In this document: positions 30,476 through 43,659 of the stretch, in pieces
Position numbering within the stretch: position 1 is the stretch's first letter
How the letters are laid out: every line of letters starts with the position of its first letter
Assembly: GCA_037176885.1 (NCBI GenBank)
Contig: JAWWNJ010000027.1
Coordinates: forward strand, 1 to 64,000
Direction: 5' to 3'
Source of the DNA: Favolaschia claudopus
Taxonomy: Eukaryota; Basidiomycota; Agaricomycetes; Agaricales; Mycenaceae
DNA: 64,000 nucleotides
Notes under the pieces: model-generated
Databases searched by the model: none
The model's input: only the letters and a program-made list of their open reading frames with translations
Told to the model about the DNA's origin: nothing
Made by a program: the position numbers and the translations under genes

Positions 30476-31202
30476 TTATGGTTAGCGTCACGCGGCTCAC
30501 GCCAAGAGGTGAGCTTGACGGGGGGTATTCAGTGCACTCTTGACATTCCGCCGCTGATGTGACATCCGAATAAGGGAATTTTGATCGCGGCACAAATTTC
30601 GGCGATCAGACCAGCCCACATAGTGTTCAAGAGCTGGCGCCATGTAGGGCAAAGAATACCACAGGCTTATATTCCTTGGTGGTATATGGGTTTGCCATTT
30701 CTAAAAGGGAGCTGTTGATGTTGTAGGAAGGTCGTGTGTTCAATTCTTTCTTTTGCCACTTTCCTTTTTCGTCTAGGTATGTTAAATCTTATGTGTGCTA
30801 AAGAGGAAATAGGTGTGCTGAAGATACAACGAAGTACATGCGGAAGAGCTGGAGAACTGCGCCCCAATTTTCTTGAGATTAGGTCCCCTTCGCAAAATAA
30901 GGAAAGAATGGTATTGACCTCCTTCAAGTCACCTACTGACAAGTTTCGCGGAATCAACGTCTTGATTTATACTCTGGACGTCCAAAGTACTCAGTCCGCT
31001 CAGAAGCTCGCTTAGAAGGTGTAGTGTGTCGATCCCAACCTTATGCCAAACTTTGCCGAACTGTTGGCCGAAAATGTTGCGCGTTAAAAATTGCCTTATT
31101 CGTATGTCACATCAGTGAAGCGTCCGTGGGAGTGATTTCAGCCATGCCGAATCCTGATGGCCACGGGCACTCCATACCCAGATTCACGCAGCGGATGCCA
31201 AT
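30476..31202. other. Spacer without recognised feature
   Basis: I see nothing supportable here. Confidence 0.4.
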
Positions 31203-31372
31203 TACAGTCGAAGCTGTCATAACCCATAGCCCTCGGTAGGGCCAAAAAGCTATGGGATATGGCAAATTTATGGGTTATCCCAGCCAAAAACCGGTCAAAA
31301 ACCCCCAAAAATGTATGGGTTAAGGGAGATTATGGGTTATGGGAGCTATGGGTTATGACAGCTTCGACTGTA
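31203..31372. mobile_element. 170-bp MITE, pogo-like ends, copy 1
   Basis: The ends are CAGTCGAAGCTGTCATAACC and its complement, with TA on both sides. The interior is built from AACCCATA/TATGGGTT words on both strands. Confidence 0.85.
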
Positions 31373-31790
31373 TTCCCCAAAATTAAGCATTATACTGCCT
31401 AAGAGCTCTTGTTGAGACTCTGCACTTTTCCTACTACGCCATGTCAACGCAAGAAACATACAATTTTGCGGGCCGTCAGTCCCATCAGCCCTCGCACCAT
31501 GCTCATCACTCCCACGGACGCTTCACTGACATACCCCCCATCAAGGCCCAGACTTTCTTTAGGTCCTTGAGAACGATTGTCTTCTCATCGCCCGGGAAAG
31601 TCTGGTTTACGAGACTACACCACCGACGGAATGTGATGTTGAGTTTGCGTGTGATGTGTGACATCTCCCTAGCGTGTGGACTGAAGCGCCAACTGGATGC
31701 AAATCAGGCCACTTGCGTAAATTTTGCATGTCCGGCGGCCATTGTTCTCACATCAAGCCCGCGGTCTTCTCCGGCCACTTCCGGCTCGGT

Positions 31791-31930
31791 TATAAATAAG
31801 GTTGACACGTCACAAACACCGCACCACACCTCTCCCTCTCCCACCACCACCATCCTCCTTGCCACCGTCTCCTCCACCACTCAATTTCTCGCTCTCTTCT
31901 GAGTTAACCCAATCCGCCATGTAACTTCTC
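31791..31930 (+). promoter_or_regulatory. Possible core promoter and CT-rich leader
   Basis: A TATA-like GTTATAAATAAGG is followed by a CT/CACC-rich leader and, about 125 nt downstream, CCGCCATG directly followed by TAA. It resembles a promoter whose gene is lost or starts elsewhere. An open frame 31441-31902 crossing it has no recognisable domain. Confidence 0.3.
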
Positions 31931-32390
31931 CATCCTCCTTTGGCCTGAGCTTGGTCTGATTTTTCTGATAGATCCCCTGCCACCCTGCCCTCTCAAGCTC
32001 CTGCTCTCTCGCATACACCCTTGGTGCGTCTGCTTATCATTGGGGCCCTCCCCATAACTGACATACCAACAGCTCTTACTTTCCTGCTTTCAATTGTTAT
32101 AAGTGGCAACAGGAATAAGGTGTGTGTATGGTGTTTTCTTTAAATGTGCCACCGTTAATCTCAGCCAAAGTTTGTACAGTGCAGCCGCTTCACTGTCAAG
32201 CTCTTCGGGAGGGCAGAACATTATGGTGAGCAGGTGAGCTTTGTTGGGTGTGATTGGAGGTCACTGTGCATAATGGATTCTTCTCTGTAATTCTTCTCTG
32301 TACGATGTATATACATTTCCGCCACAATTCATTTCTCCCTTCCTGGAGCTCTGTATCCAAATGTGATCATGATAACACAATCAAGTATAT

Positions 32391-33434
32391 TACAGCAGTT
32401 TGCAGATGTAATGACACCACGTCGCATCACATGAGAAGAAAGCACAACAAACACGTCTTCTTCTCTCCTTCGTGTATCTCTCGTTTGGACGACAAATAGC
32501 ATGATTTTGGTATCGGAGGACTCGCCGTAATCCAGGCTTCAAAACAACTATCTTTTATCGCCGAAATCCTGACTTCATTTTGGCCGACATCCACCTTGCT
32601 CGTCATCGTCATCGCCGTCTTGGACGCAATTCTGGAGAGAATGCCTCGTGTGTAGGCGCGTTAGGAAGGCAGTTCTAGTCGCTTTCAATCTATATGCATT
32701 TGTAGCGCGCATTCCGGTTGTTCTCGTGTCTCTTCTCTACTTCCACCGTGATCACAGTTTTGTTCTCTGGTTTTGTAACTTTTGTTCCTTCTCAGGCGCG
32801 TGTAGCAATTCTCTACCGTGCGGTGTATAGCACCAGTGGGGTGCGTCCTCAAAAGGAAAGGACGCTAATTTTTCGCCAAATTTCGCTGTGGCGTATTCTA
32901 TTTTTTTTCTCGTTTGCCACTGGAGCCTGCGTGGCTTACTTACTATTAGCCACTTTGTACCACACATACAATACTAAGCATGCCAGATGACTATTTTCTG
33001 GAGATCTCAAGACTCATTCTGTGTGCATAACGCTGCTATGCACATGGAGTAAGATCAAATGGTCCCAAACAAATTATTCTGATAAGTTGTTATATACACC
33101 CGGCAGCCACAATTTAAACTTGCACATATGCCAAGAGCGACGAAAAATGCCTTCCAAGTGCGCCTACACATGGGCGATTCCGTCCAGAATCGCGCCGAGC
33201 GCGACAATGTTGGAGAAGCTGGATGTCAAGTGGATGTCGGCCAAAAAGAAAGTCGGAATTTTGCCAATAAAATACCAGCGTCTCGAGGCCCGGACTAAGG
33301 CGACCTCATGCATACAAGAATAGTTGAGATTGGGCAAGAAACGAGCAAGAACGAGGCGATACAAGAAGACGTGTTTTTCGTGCTTTCTTTACATGTGATG
33401 CAACGTAGTGTCATTACATCTGCAAACTGCTGTA
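32391..33434. mobile_element. TIR element, 1,044 bp, TA-flanked
   Basis: Imperfect inverted ends of 70 bp or more start CAGCAGTTTGCAGATGTAAT and continue to AACACGTCTTCTT. TA on each side. No transposase frame inside. Confidence 0.78.
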
Positions 33435-34876
33435 AATGTGAGATGTCAGTGTGATATGATGGAATGGAAGAAATGCTATCAGCTTGCTGCTTTTCAATAT
33501 GTCTACGGGACGCTACAATAGCGCTTACATAAAAAGCGTGGTGCATGTTTTTTGCGTCGTGGCCAGCTTAAGGCTGATGTGATTTTGACGTGTGACCTCT
33601 CATTGTCCGGGTGACATCATGTCACACGCCATATTTGCGTGTCAACTTCGCGGTGGTGTATAGAGGTGAGCGATCTTACTGCAATTCCCGGTTCAAGCCC
33701 CGGTCGGCCGGCGGCTGGGAAATTCAACTTTAACAGACGCACGGCAACAAATCATCCATCACACTTTGTCTGATCAGGCGTACGCTGCCGCCTTGATCCT
33801 TTGACGCCCATCCTACGGGGATCGCAACCTCGGCAAGCACTGGCCAAAGGCCGTCGGACCGGGACTTCATGCCCGAGGCACTGGGAGTTGATTGGTTGTA
33901 TAAAAAGGGTGACGTGGGAGGAAAGGACGGACTGGAAACGATTAATCACAAATTAATCATGTAGTCAGTTGATGTCGGCATGTCGTGTACTATAGCCGCT
34001 TACAGCGGCTCGAGCACGTTAATTGATCTCAACAACAACAACTGCAATTCCTGAAAATACATAATGGCAAACATCAAAATTTTTTGGCGCGTTTCCCTAA
34101 AAGGAAATTCAGTCTTTTCTCATTCCTTCTCTCGTTTATCTTTTTTTTTTTGAGGTGTGTTTACACAGTGACTTAAGAGCCTTATCAAACGCGTGATAAG
34201 TACCCCCCTTGGGTCTAGGCCGTAGCCCCCTTTTGGGCCAACATTGGTTCGTCAATTCACTGCCACAAGTAGTCTATCATGGGAAACGAGACCCGGATAT
34301 GGGAGTGACTACGACTCCAGGAAGAAATGCATTTACGCAGACCATCGTTAGGCATATGCCCCTTTTGTAGAGACTGCCGTGCCATCAGGATTTTCCTGTT
34401 CGCAACTTTGATGGTACTGTGGGACTCGGCTGACACGCAATACCCACTAAAACTCCCTGATGGTTTAGTGCGGGATTTCAACCCGCGGCCGAAGGAAACA
34501 GCTTCCGAACGGCGGCCGGCGCATCGGCTCGACCGGATCAACATTCTGGCGCATCCATGAAAGCCAGTTGACCCCGCTGAAGTGGTGTCTTCGGGATTCG
34601 AACCCTCGCGGGACCCGGGGCATCTAAAATAAATCGGATGCCAGACAGCGTGAGCATAACCACTTCACCACGCCGCCCCTTTTCTCTCGTTTATCGGCTC
34701 TCTGTGAGCTCCTACGGCCTAATTCCACTCAGAAAGCGGGTTTCAGCTTCATATTCGCGCATCTCGGAGGCATCTCTCGAATCAATTTCGGCAATTACGC
34801 GGATAATCAAGAGTTTGGTCGTTCGTACATAGAGTATTGTGAATAGTACCAAAAGTAACCATTGAAGCGACATCAA
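33435..34876. other. Gene-poor region with tRNA-like promoter motifs
   Basis: Near 33690 (+) stands GGTTCAAGCCC, a B-box-like motif. On the minus strand at about 34680-34570, TGGTGAAGTGG (A-box) and GGTTCGAATCC (B-box) are spaced roughly as in a tRNA, but the acceptor arms do not pair. A further T-arm-like GCGGGTTGAAATCCCGC lies near 34480 (-). These may be tRNA pseudogenes or SINE heads. A T-rich run is at 34140-34152. Confidence 0.35.
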
Positions 34877-35330
34877 TAGAGAGTTTGCGGTGAGCCGCCA
34901 GAAGCCACCTGGCGGCTCTAATGGCATGCGGATTGGAGCGGCTATGCTGTCTGGCGGCTCGTTTGGCGGCTGGTAAGACTGGTTCAAATTTGGTTTTGTG
35001 AGTCTATTCTTAGTACTTAGTCATTTATATCTTGAGCCATACACACACGAAGAAAATTGGACCCGAAAATCTGACGCTATCGCGCATTCGAGCCGAAGAC
35101 TTCGGTTGATGCTGGAAATTGCTTCAATTCAAAACAATTATGCACGTTTGGACAACGAACTCTCATTGGCTGAAGGTATAGTTAAGTATGCAAGGTACAC
35201 AACCACTACCCAACCGCTAAGGACCGCGCGCGACGAGCCGCTGAACGAGCCGCCACATGACGTAGCCGCTCCAATCCGCATGCCGTTAGAGCCGCCAGGT
35301 GGCTTCTGGCGGCTCACCGCAAACTCTCTA
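34877..35330. mobile_element. MITE family G copy 2 (454 bp)
   Basis: Same ends and interior as 16428-16880 but in opposite orientation, flanked by TA. The two copies differ by only scattered bases, so the family was active fairly recently. Confidence 0.88.
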
Positions 35331-36744
35331 ATGAGCCCGAAAAAAGCCCAATGGTATATTTTGAAGTATACACAGCGCTTGGGTGTCCCAGAGAGGCAAT
35401 GAGAGGAATTCCGTGTCCAAAAAGTGTACTTTGTAGGCGGCAGTCCCCAAAAGCGGTGGAGAAACTGACCATGTCGAAGCAGTCGGAGTAGATGAGAAAC
35501 TAGACACGTCGGTAGGCTGAAATTCGGCGGATGAGCTCATGAGGACTAAGGAGGGCTTCTCCCTCAAGGTTCCCTGCGCAACATCCAGTCCCCTGCCAGC
35601 AGAAGACTATGCGATAGTGAGAGAGCGAGGAAGGAGGCGGATTTGATTTTCACATGGAATCTCTTCTGTTCATTCTCTGAGCTGTATGTGTGTTGTTCAA
35701 AGTTCTCTCTGTGTTCACTTTCAAGTGATCAAAAATCGAAACTCCCCATCCTGCACCTCCTTGGCAATTCCTACGAGAGTCATTTTCTCTTTGCTCGCTG
35801 CTCTCACTGATTGTCCTACTGGATTCATCAGAGGAGAAGGGGCTCAAAATAAGGATTGGGACTGAGATCTTGGATACAAGGACACGAGGAACCAACCGCA
35901 GGTTGGTGACGAGTGTCCATGGAACCTGGAATGCAAGCTTTTGTTTCAGCCGTGGTCAAAAGCGGCCCTTCAGCTACGACCCAGACGAGGCAAGAACACA
36001 TATTTAATGGATCCTGAATTTGCTTGAGCTCTGAATCTGGGCAATGTATACTTCAATTATATTTATTCCTTCGTAGCGGAGCACGAGTTCCTGCTAGTAG
36101 TTTATAATTCCCACTTAGTCTATGTGTAGTACTGTCAACCACCATCATCTCAAAATAGTCTTGCTACTTCTCGCTCCTGGGCTCTGTGTGCTCAAGAGAC
36201 CTCCCATAACTTACCTTTGGACAACATATCGAGCTCTCGCTCACTCTTTTCGTGCGAATTCCCGTCGTCGTCGTCAGATCAAATCTGGTGGTGGTCTGTT
36301 TTCTCTGTGTGCTGCTTTCAGTGCCTTCTCCTGCCCACCTCTCTCGGCCTCTGCACTCTACCTCACAGCCGGTCCCTGAACATGTCTGCTACAACAGCTC
36401 CCAACGAGCTCCTAACGCGGGAAAGAGGGGAGGACGGGGCTTGAGTGTCGCTCGGCCCCAAAATTGATGAGTCACCCATGGCAACCTCGGGCGACGACAA
36501 TGGGGCCTCCGCCGCCCTCCGCTCACTGCGAGGCCCTTCCACCAACAGGCAGACGCGGCCTCGTTAGCCCACAGGTCGACGGTCGAGGACTCCGCCCTCG
36601 CTAACCATGTTCCCGAGTCTCAGGCTGTTATGTGGAGTCACATTCCAGTCCTCTTCTCGAAAATATCTTCTCTGCACATTACTCAAGCAAGGCCTCTACG
36701 GCGCGCAATACTGTGTACTCGGTATTGGGGATTGAAGCCTACAT
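35331..36744. other. Region without recognised gene
   Basis: Around 36380 an ATG (SATTAPNELLTRERGEDGA) follows a CT-rich stretch but stops after 21 codons. It may be a dead gene or retroelement start. Nothing else is supportable. Confidence 0.3.
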
Positions 36745-36947
36745 TAGGGAGGTTGTGTGAGCGACCCAGGTCGCTATTAAACCGCTTAGATCTCCACAAC
36801 GAGCAGTATCAGATGTGATACCCCAGCGACCTAGGAATGTCCCAGGACAATACTCTTCTAGGTCGCTTGGAGCTCACACGTGGTATCCGTCGCTGCGGAG
36901 ATATGAGCGGTCAAAAAGCGACCTGGGTCGCTCGCACAACCTCTCTA
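36745..36947. mobile_element. ~200-bp MITE family T, copy 1
   Basis: TA-flanked. The ends GGGAGGTTGTG...CACAACCTCTC enclose an inner inverted repeat GAGCGACC(C)AGGTCGCT. It matches 47405-47602. Confidence 0.78.
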
Positions 36948-38687
36948 TTGAAGCTCTGCCACCAAAAGAGGGTCGTCTTTTGTCATGGCCTGTGTTGATC
37001 CACATCTGGTGAGTGCTGTGGACATTATCATCGATATAGATGATGCAGCACTTGGGATGTCGGAGAAGGCACAGCGGTCATTCTTGAGACGTCTGCTTGT
37101 GGTTGGCCGGTACTCAATGTGTGCGCCATTTTAAGTAGTATATGGACTTGACCATCGACGCCCAGACTCAGAATCTGCGGCTGCGTTGATAGACCCGGTA
37201 TTGGGCCAGGGCTGAATTTATTCATTTTCAGTTCAAGTGCTATTGTATTAAAAGAGTAATACATTAAATACCACGGGAATACGCTCGTATGAGGACTGGC
37301 GTTTGCCTGAGCGGCCAGTTAAAGGATTATACACTAGTGGGAGGTCTGGCACTGTCTACGACTGCGCTGGTATAGCGTGGAAGTTATAATATTCCAGAAC
37401 AGACCTATCACGATAGGTCTCTAACCATCCGGAATAGGATTGGGAGTCGCCCTGTGTTCCGACCAAAGGCACAATGAGTGGGATATAACTTGGGACTTAT
37501 AAAAACCTGCGGAAAGGCCAGAAGGAGTGTTTCCTGGAGGCAAGAGGCTTTCACGAATAATTCTATAAACCAATTGCGAGGGTTTGCGGAAGTAGAATAT
37601 TCCTACAAAGGAACTACACGTCATGCCGAGTTGGCTGCCGCCGTACTAAGATCACGGAGCTAGGTCCGAAGAGGGACAATGATACCAAGGGTATTACTGC
37701 CAAGTTGGGCAATATTGATTGGGCCGCTGCGGCCCATAACATAATGATCGGGATAAGGACTTGGATTGAATGAACCTTTGATCTATTTCCTGTTCTGGCC
37801 AATAAGGATAGGGCGAGGGCATAGCGGGCCCTAGTTTCTCTCACAATATACCCGTTTGTCAATTGTTCGGTCTCTTATTATTTATTAGTGAAAGGTATAA
37901 AAGGCATTGTATTCTGTACTGGTTCTCTAGTGGATTCCCTCCTCTCGTTGTGAGCGTCAAGCCAGTGTCGGCTTCGTGAACAACTAGAAGTTGGACTCCA
38001 TTCGAGATAAACTCCAGAAGCTTATTTGTTTCTTTGGTTTGTTTCGTCAATATATATTGTCTGTTGGATCATCTCTTGAATTGTACGCGTGGAATATTGA
38101 AAACTTTTGGGAACTTACGCGTGGAATTATAAGAACTTTTGACCTACGGGACGCGTGAAACAGTTATCGGACATCTTACGCGTGGAATATATTGGCTTAA
38201 CAAGCGACTTAAACACCTAAACCTCTTGAGAAGAGTTACATCTCAAACCTATGTTGAAACCCACACTTCCTGTGTCAACATAGGACTCGTATAGACGTTC
38301 TCTGTACAAAGTCAGCAATCGCGAAAGCTCGAGTTTAGTATATTTTGAGTATTAGAATAGTTGGATTGCCACAGTCTATACTGGACTGGAACCCCGAACC
38401 TCGCACGTCGATCTTATAGTGATTTAGGATTATATTTGGGATTTGATTTGGGATTTAATTCCTTTCATTTCTTGGGTGTTTTCCACAGTTGCCCTATAGT
38501 CAGCGTTTCATCTGGAGCCCACCGCGAGGGGTTCATCCATCTATTTCTATACTTCAAAGTAGAAATCTCAAGCCAAGTTTGGACTTGTTGCGTATAGAAA
38601 TATCTCTACCTTCCTATACAGGATTATATGTACCTTGGACTTACATCCAGGAAGAACGAATTATTCGTTAAAAGTGCCGTTGACTTA
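36948..38687. other. Likely LTR/leader of the following gag fragment
   Basis: No gene. TATA-like GTATAAAAGG lies at 37893-37902. The word ACGCGTGGAAT recurs three times between 38088 and 38191. A 10-bp hairpin CCTATGTTGA/TCAACATAGG is at about 38248-38284. The features suit a retroelement LTR or leader, but no second LTR is present to define its ends. Confidence 0.35.
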
Positions 38688-39432
38688 GGTCAACATTTCG
38701 GTACAACCAGACTCGTCAGAAATATCTGCGGACGGCGAACTTGCTTCCACATCTTTCGCGAAACCTAAACCACGCCGGTCTAGTCGGTTAAGTACACCAA
38801 CAGACTTAGATCCTCTTCCTAGGAAGAAAAAGCGTACTCCTACTGAGGCAGGGAGATCACAATCTCGAGCCAAAGCCAAGGAACGGGTTACAGCGTACAA
38901 AGGAAAGCAAAAAGCTATCACGAATACTCTGTCGGATCCAAACACACAATCTACCATAGAGGAGGAAGTTGAAGAGGAACAAACCATTCCTCCAGACTCT
39001 CCTTCTGCTACACAAAGTTCGCAAACCTTACCTTCATCTCAATCATCGTCAAACGCGATGGCTGACGAAAACGCACCGAACGCTCAAAACCCTAGGGTTG
39101 CGAGCTTCAAAATTCCTTATGCTTGGGATTCAAACGCTCCCAAGTTCGCCACGGATGACTATGAGGACCTAAAAACCTTCGTAGATCATGTTGGGCAAAT
39201 ATTCGAGTTGGCTGGTATCACTACCAACCAATCGCGAAAAGAACATTTGACCAATTACCTTGGTGCAAAGAAGAAGGAGCAGTGGAGAGCACTGCCGGAG
39301 TACACTACAGGAACTTATGAGGATTTCCTGAAGACGGTGTATAAGAGTTACCCTGAGATTAATACGGACCGCACCGGTACCGTTGAAAATCTTAAGTTAA
39401 CAGCAGAGCGTCGTCTAGTACCTCCTGACTGA
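38688..39432 (+). pseudogene. Ty3/gypsy-type Gag, 3'-truncated
   Basis: The frame opens after a TAG at 38685-38687 that may be an intron acceptor. It is Lys/Arg- and Ser-rich (PKPRRSSRLSTPTD, PRKKKRTPTEAGRSQS). From the ATG at 39058 it enters a capsid-like part with FKIPYAWDSNAPKFATDDYE, DHVGQIFELAGI and EQWRALPEYTTGTYEDFLK. It breaks off at ERRLVPPD. Zinc knuckle and Pol are absent. The downstream sequence is unrelated, so this is a broken copy. Confidence 0.6.
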
Positions 39433-40709
39433 CCAGACTTGATTGATCTATCCGGCAGTCTGGCTCCCAGTCAAGGAACACAGCAATAAGAGAACAAAAT
39501 TGTTTCAATATTCTGAGCATACTTCCAATGTATGACGCAAATGGATTTTGAGCGTTGTAGCGCATACGATCCGCATTGAGGTCGAGATTGATGATAGTGA
39601 TTAATTGATGCACCTTATTTCCCCATTCAACGGCCGACAATTTTCCCCCCACCATTCAACTTAACAAAAGATGTCCTATAGGCTCAAAGAAAGAGCTACA
39701 TACTATCTATATGGGCACTACAATGCCCATGGCAAAGTGGTGCTTGAATTTTCTAGATTCCGACCGACTCGGCATTTGCCTGATTTGGCAGTTTCATCAC
39801 GTACTTAGCCGCGGCACTTCGGACTTCTTCGGAACTCGGATGTCAAAATGTCAAAACCAACCTCGACCATCCCGCCTACCGTATACTATCTTAATCCACA
39901 CATAAATCTCAATATGGAATTAACATTACTTGTTCAAACGACCTCATACCCTCACAATTCAGTGCCAGTGCTGGGTGGATGGAGTATACTCTGTGCTCAA
40001 CTGCAAATCCCAACTGCGGCGAAGATGTGTTAGACTTGATCGTTGATTCCTCTCAGATATGGTAATAACGAAAACGCGAGGGGACGCGAGTTAGTTGCAA
40101 AGTGAGCGGCGGAAAAATCGGTCATTCCGAGGCTTTTCTGGGTGCCGAAAACGCGTTCTCCCGGCCGAGGGATTTCCCCTTGGAGGAGGAAAAACAATGA
40201 CCCACCGTGGGAACCTCGACCGTTTTGCCATCACCATCGGAATGGAGAAGTTCCCGGTAGAGAGCAACCAAGTACGGTTGCCCCACGTGATTTAGCCTTT
40301 TTTTTTTTTTTTTTTTTTCTGCATTTCTATACCGCAACAAGCAAAACCCTTAGTGCTAAGACGCGGTGCCCGAAGGCGATAGGTAATACAAGGTAAGAGT
40401 AAAAGTTTCGTCCGTGGTATGTAGAGTATAGTCGTGTGAGAGGGTGGGTGAAAGTATCCACCAACTGGGAACGGCAACTGGACATAAGGACATAGAGAAA
40501 GAAAAGAAAAGGGGGCATAGAGAGGTCGGCCTTGGAGCGAGGCAACCTGCTCGCATCGCAAGATCCCATCGACTCGGGTCCACCACGCCAGCGAGCCACG
40601 GAAACTGAAACTGCTGTGAAACCTTGGTTTAACCAGCATTACTGGCCAGGAGCTAAACAAACGGGGCACCACCCCCGCGTGTTTCCCGGCGGCCTATCGA
40701 CAACGTCGG
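39433..40709. other. Region without recognised gene
   Basis: A minus-strand frame (39655-39392) reads VEWGNKVHQLITIINLDLNA and SMLRILKQFCSLIAVFLDWE, possibly one exon of an unknown gene. The motif ATGACGCAAATGGATTTT near 39532 also occurs at the left flank of the composite at 21089. A T22 run is at 40298-40319. Confidence 0.3.
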
Positions 40710-41748
40710 TACAGTGCCGGACACACAAAGTCGACAAGGTTGATTGCCGGCGAACCAGAATTTTTGGTGTAAATCTGAGTTCAGATTCGGATTCCCAAGT
40801 TTTTCCCACGACATTTTGGCTGTGGCCAAATTTTTGGGGTCAAAAATCAAAATTGTGTGTACCTCTCTGAGCCTCGGGGAACAAAAAATACATAATTTTG
40901 AGTGATGCGACGCCCCGCTACCCATTCCTTTGCTCTGTCTCCGCCATATCCGACGATGCCGCCGCTCGCGTCGCATGATATGAATCAAAATTGGGCCAAG
41001 GATGCTTCACGCGGATGTTGGCCCGCGGCTTCATTCGCTTCACCAAGCATTTTTGTCGCAAATGCTTGTGGCTTCCTCCACCGCTATATAAGTTCAGAAG
41101 AAATCGAGCTGACAAGCACACAGACATACTACAGTGAGAGGCTGGACCTCCTCTTGCTCAAGCAATGGACACAAGTTGCAATTATCAAACCGGAGAACAC
41201 TGCGGCATTGTTGAAAGGTATTGATTGCAGCTTTTAGCTGCATTAGAATTTCCTGCTCCATTGTCAAGGAAGGCAGGAAAGAAAGCTGAGGGGAGTTTTC
41301 CTAGTAGTAGGGCTAGGACAGGTTCTCAGGTTCTTTGCCATGCCTCAACATTGCTTGAACCACGCTGCAACTTCAAGTGAGCAATCTAGTCTTTCGACAC
41401 TATCTCCTCTAACGTGACCAGAAATTGCCAAATATGGCATGCTTTCCCAGGCATTTTACCCTCAAATGGCTCGTGGAATTTTTTCTCTTTTGTCATAAAC
41501 AGAATGCCCTCGATGAAAGCAGTCGATTGCGCTAAGTATGTCCGAAGTTTTTCCCACGATTTTTGGGTTACGGCCAAAATTTTCAGGTATGCTTCGTAAT
41601 TTTTGATTTTTCAGACAATCGGCTCGTGCCAAACTGTTCTTTGGGTCCTTAGCGACTCATTTATGCATAGAACAAGTCATCTGGGGATGTGTCACACCTG
41701 CCATAAATGGAAGATCAAATTTGTCGACTTTGTGTGTCCGGCACTGTA
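40710..41748. mobile_element. TIR element, 1,039 bp, TA-flanked
   Basis: Inverted ends of about 29 bp begin CAGTGCCGGACACACAAAGT. TA duplications on both sides. Subterminal inverted parts contain TTTTTCCCACGA and GGCCAAA. No transposase. Confidence 0.82.
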
Positions 41749-43659
41749 CACTAGCCGCTCGCCTCGAATCTTGGGCAGGCCGGTCCAGTACGTCGCGGTT
41801 CTGGGGTCGGTGATGGATGAATGGAAGGGGGACAGGGATGTGGGAGCAAGCTCGACGCAAGTGACGGATTTGGCGAACAACTGTGCAGGTGAGCGGGGCG
41901 TGCGTGAGCAAGCGAGTGATACGCGGGAGCGTGTGACACGTAAAGGGTGTCGAAGGACGGGCGACATGGTTGATGAATTGGCTATCGCAGGACGTCGTGT
42001 GGGGTGAACGATGCTGTCTGAGTGTTTGGAAACCGGATGGAAGCAGATAGCGTGGGTTGCAGCGAGTTTAGCGTCGAAATGAGGTGGATGCACCTCGGCG
42101 TTGCGGATGACGTTGGGGGGAACGATTTCGCCAGTTTAATGGCATGCTTGTATCCTTCAATGAAGGGGTCGACGGGACGACGAGGTGCTGTCGAAATTTT
42201 GAGAGCGGGGCGCAAGCCCGACTCCCCTCTTGTCCGACCACATCGTGGTAAGAGATCAAGAGGCACCTGACGTGATTTAGCCTTTTCGAGAAGATATAGT
42301 CCGTTCGTCGTATGCTAAGAAGAAAATAGAAAATCTGGCTCAACAGATCTGAGGAGAGTCCCATCTACGATGTCCCTAAACTTGGACTTGAGAGAAAGCT
42401 GTAAAATTGAAAGACTAGTTCTTGAATGATGCAAAAACGAATTGTGACAGATCTATGTCGCTTGGCCTCGCTAGTGGTTTTTTTTTTTCAATGTACTGGG
42501 TCCCACGCCAGGAGGATTTAAAAAAGAATTCAAAATAGCGCCGGATACGAAGAGATGTTGAATTTTCTCAACTTCTATTGCGAATGTTTCTATGTATCAC
42601 TATCTAGCATTGACAATGGTCTATTATATAGTTGACTCTGATTAGCTGGGCACCAGAAGATGTTCGTGCCGCCGGGGCAGTAGCTGATGTGGAAGCAAAC
42701 GGGTGAATGGTCTGGTTCCAAGTAGCAGCTGGTGAGCAAGACGGCCATCAATCAAAATGGAACACACACCTCCCAAGGCCTCGCGCTCAATTCTATCTAT
42801 TTCTTGCTGTGCGGCTGTAAACTGGTCGGTGTCGAAATATTGATCATATTCATCCGCTTCTTTCGCCAACGAGCGTCAGACTGCCACAGTTGTGGCTGCA
42901 GAAGGTAAGATCCAAGTTTTGTCGAGCTGGTATTAGGAAGGTACACTTTCTGTTGTCAGAAGTCTTGGGCCTTGTTTTAGGAAGCCGCTTTTCGCTCCCA
43001 TCTACCGCGCAAAATCCAATTCAATACAATCTCTTTCTCAGTGCATGGAACACACCTTCCGAGTCCGAGTCAGCTTTGTTACGCGTCCTGGGTCGTCCGC
43101 GTGGTGGTGCGCCTTCAGCGCGAAGTCCGTCTTTCAAGTATCGATCCTTTTGGCCGCCCGCAATTCGGTCTGAGCATTGAAGAATCCGACGGACTCATGA
43201 TGGTCTCGACGCCTCAAAAGAGTCGGAGAGCCCAAAGATAGCTTGCAGTGTTGAACAGCTCAAGTCCGATAGAAATTCTGGCCGAAACGAGACGAGGAGA
43301 CGACGAGGACGACGACGAGACAAAGACGGAGCGGGCAAGTAGCGCGGCAATTGATGGCTTGATTGATGGCGGCAATGTTAGTTGCCAAGCGCCGGTGTTA
43401 CTTGCCATTTTGCTACTCGGCCATTTGCGACTTCATTCACGCGAAATAAATTGACGAAGTTGGAATTGTATGTTCATAGAGTATCCCGAGAAATTTTTGA
43501 GCACTTAGAACAGCCGCAAGCTGGTGAAGAGAAGAAGATGGTGGAAAGTGCCGCTGGTCTCTTGTTTTGGTCCTTGCTCGCAAGTCATGGCCCTGTCGAA
43601 CTCTGGGCAAGTAGCAGCTGAGTCTTGATCCTCAGTTCTGTTAACCCCCTGTTTCTTTT
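41749..43659. other. Region without recognised gene
   Basis: Candidate exons without assignable family: minus 42266-41982 (RRPVDPFIEGYKHAIKLAK), and minus 42869-42763 (DEYDQYFDTDQFTAAQQEID, followed by a GTGTGT donor). Either may be real host exons, but I cannot join them to a gene. Confidence 0.3.

Noticed and set aside
29748..30562. Open frames of 195-200 codons on both strands
   Set aside because: They follow the triplicated GC-rich repeat and translate it differently in each copy.
34560..34680. Functional tRNA gene on the minus strand
   Set aside because: A- and B-box-like motifs exist, but acceptor arms do not pair and the anticodon arm is unclear.
41692..42266. Gene on the minus strand (frames of 94 and 134 codons)
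   Set aside because: No family recognised and no consistent splicing; kept only as possible exons.
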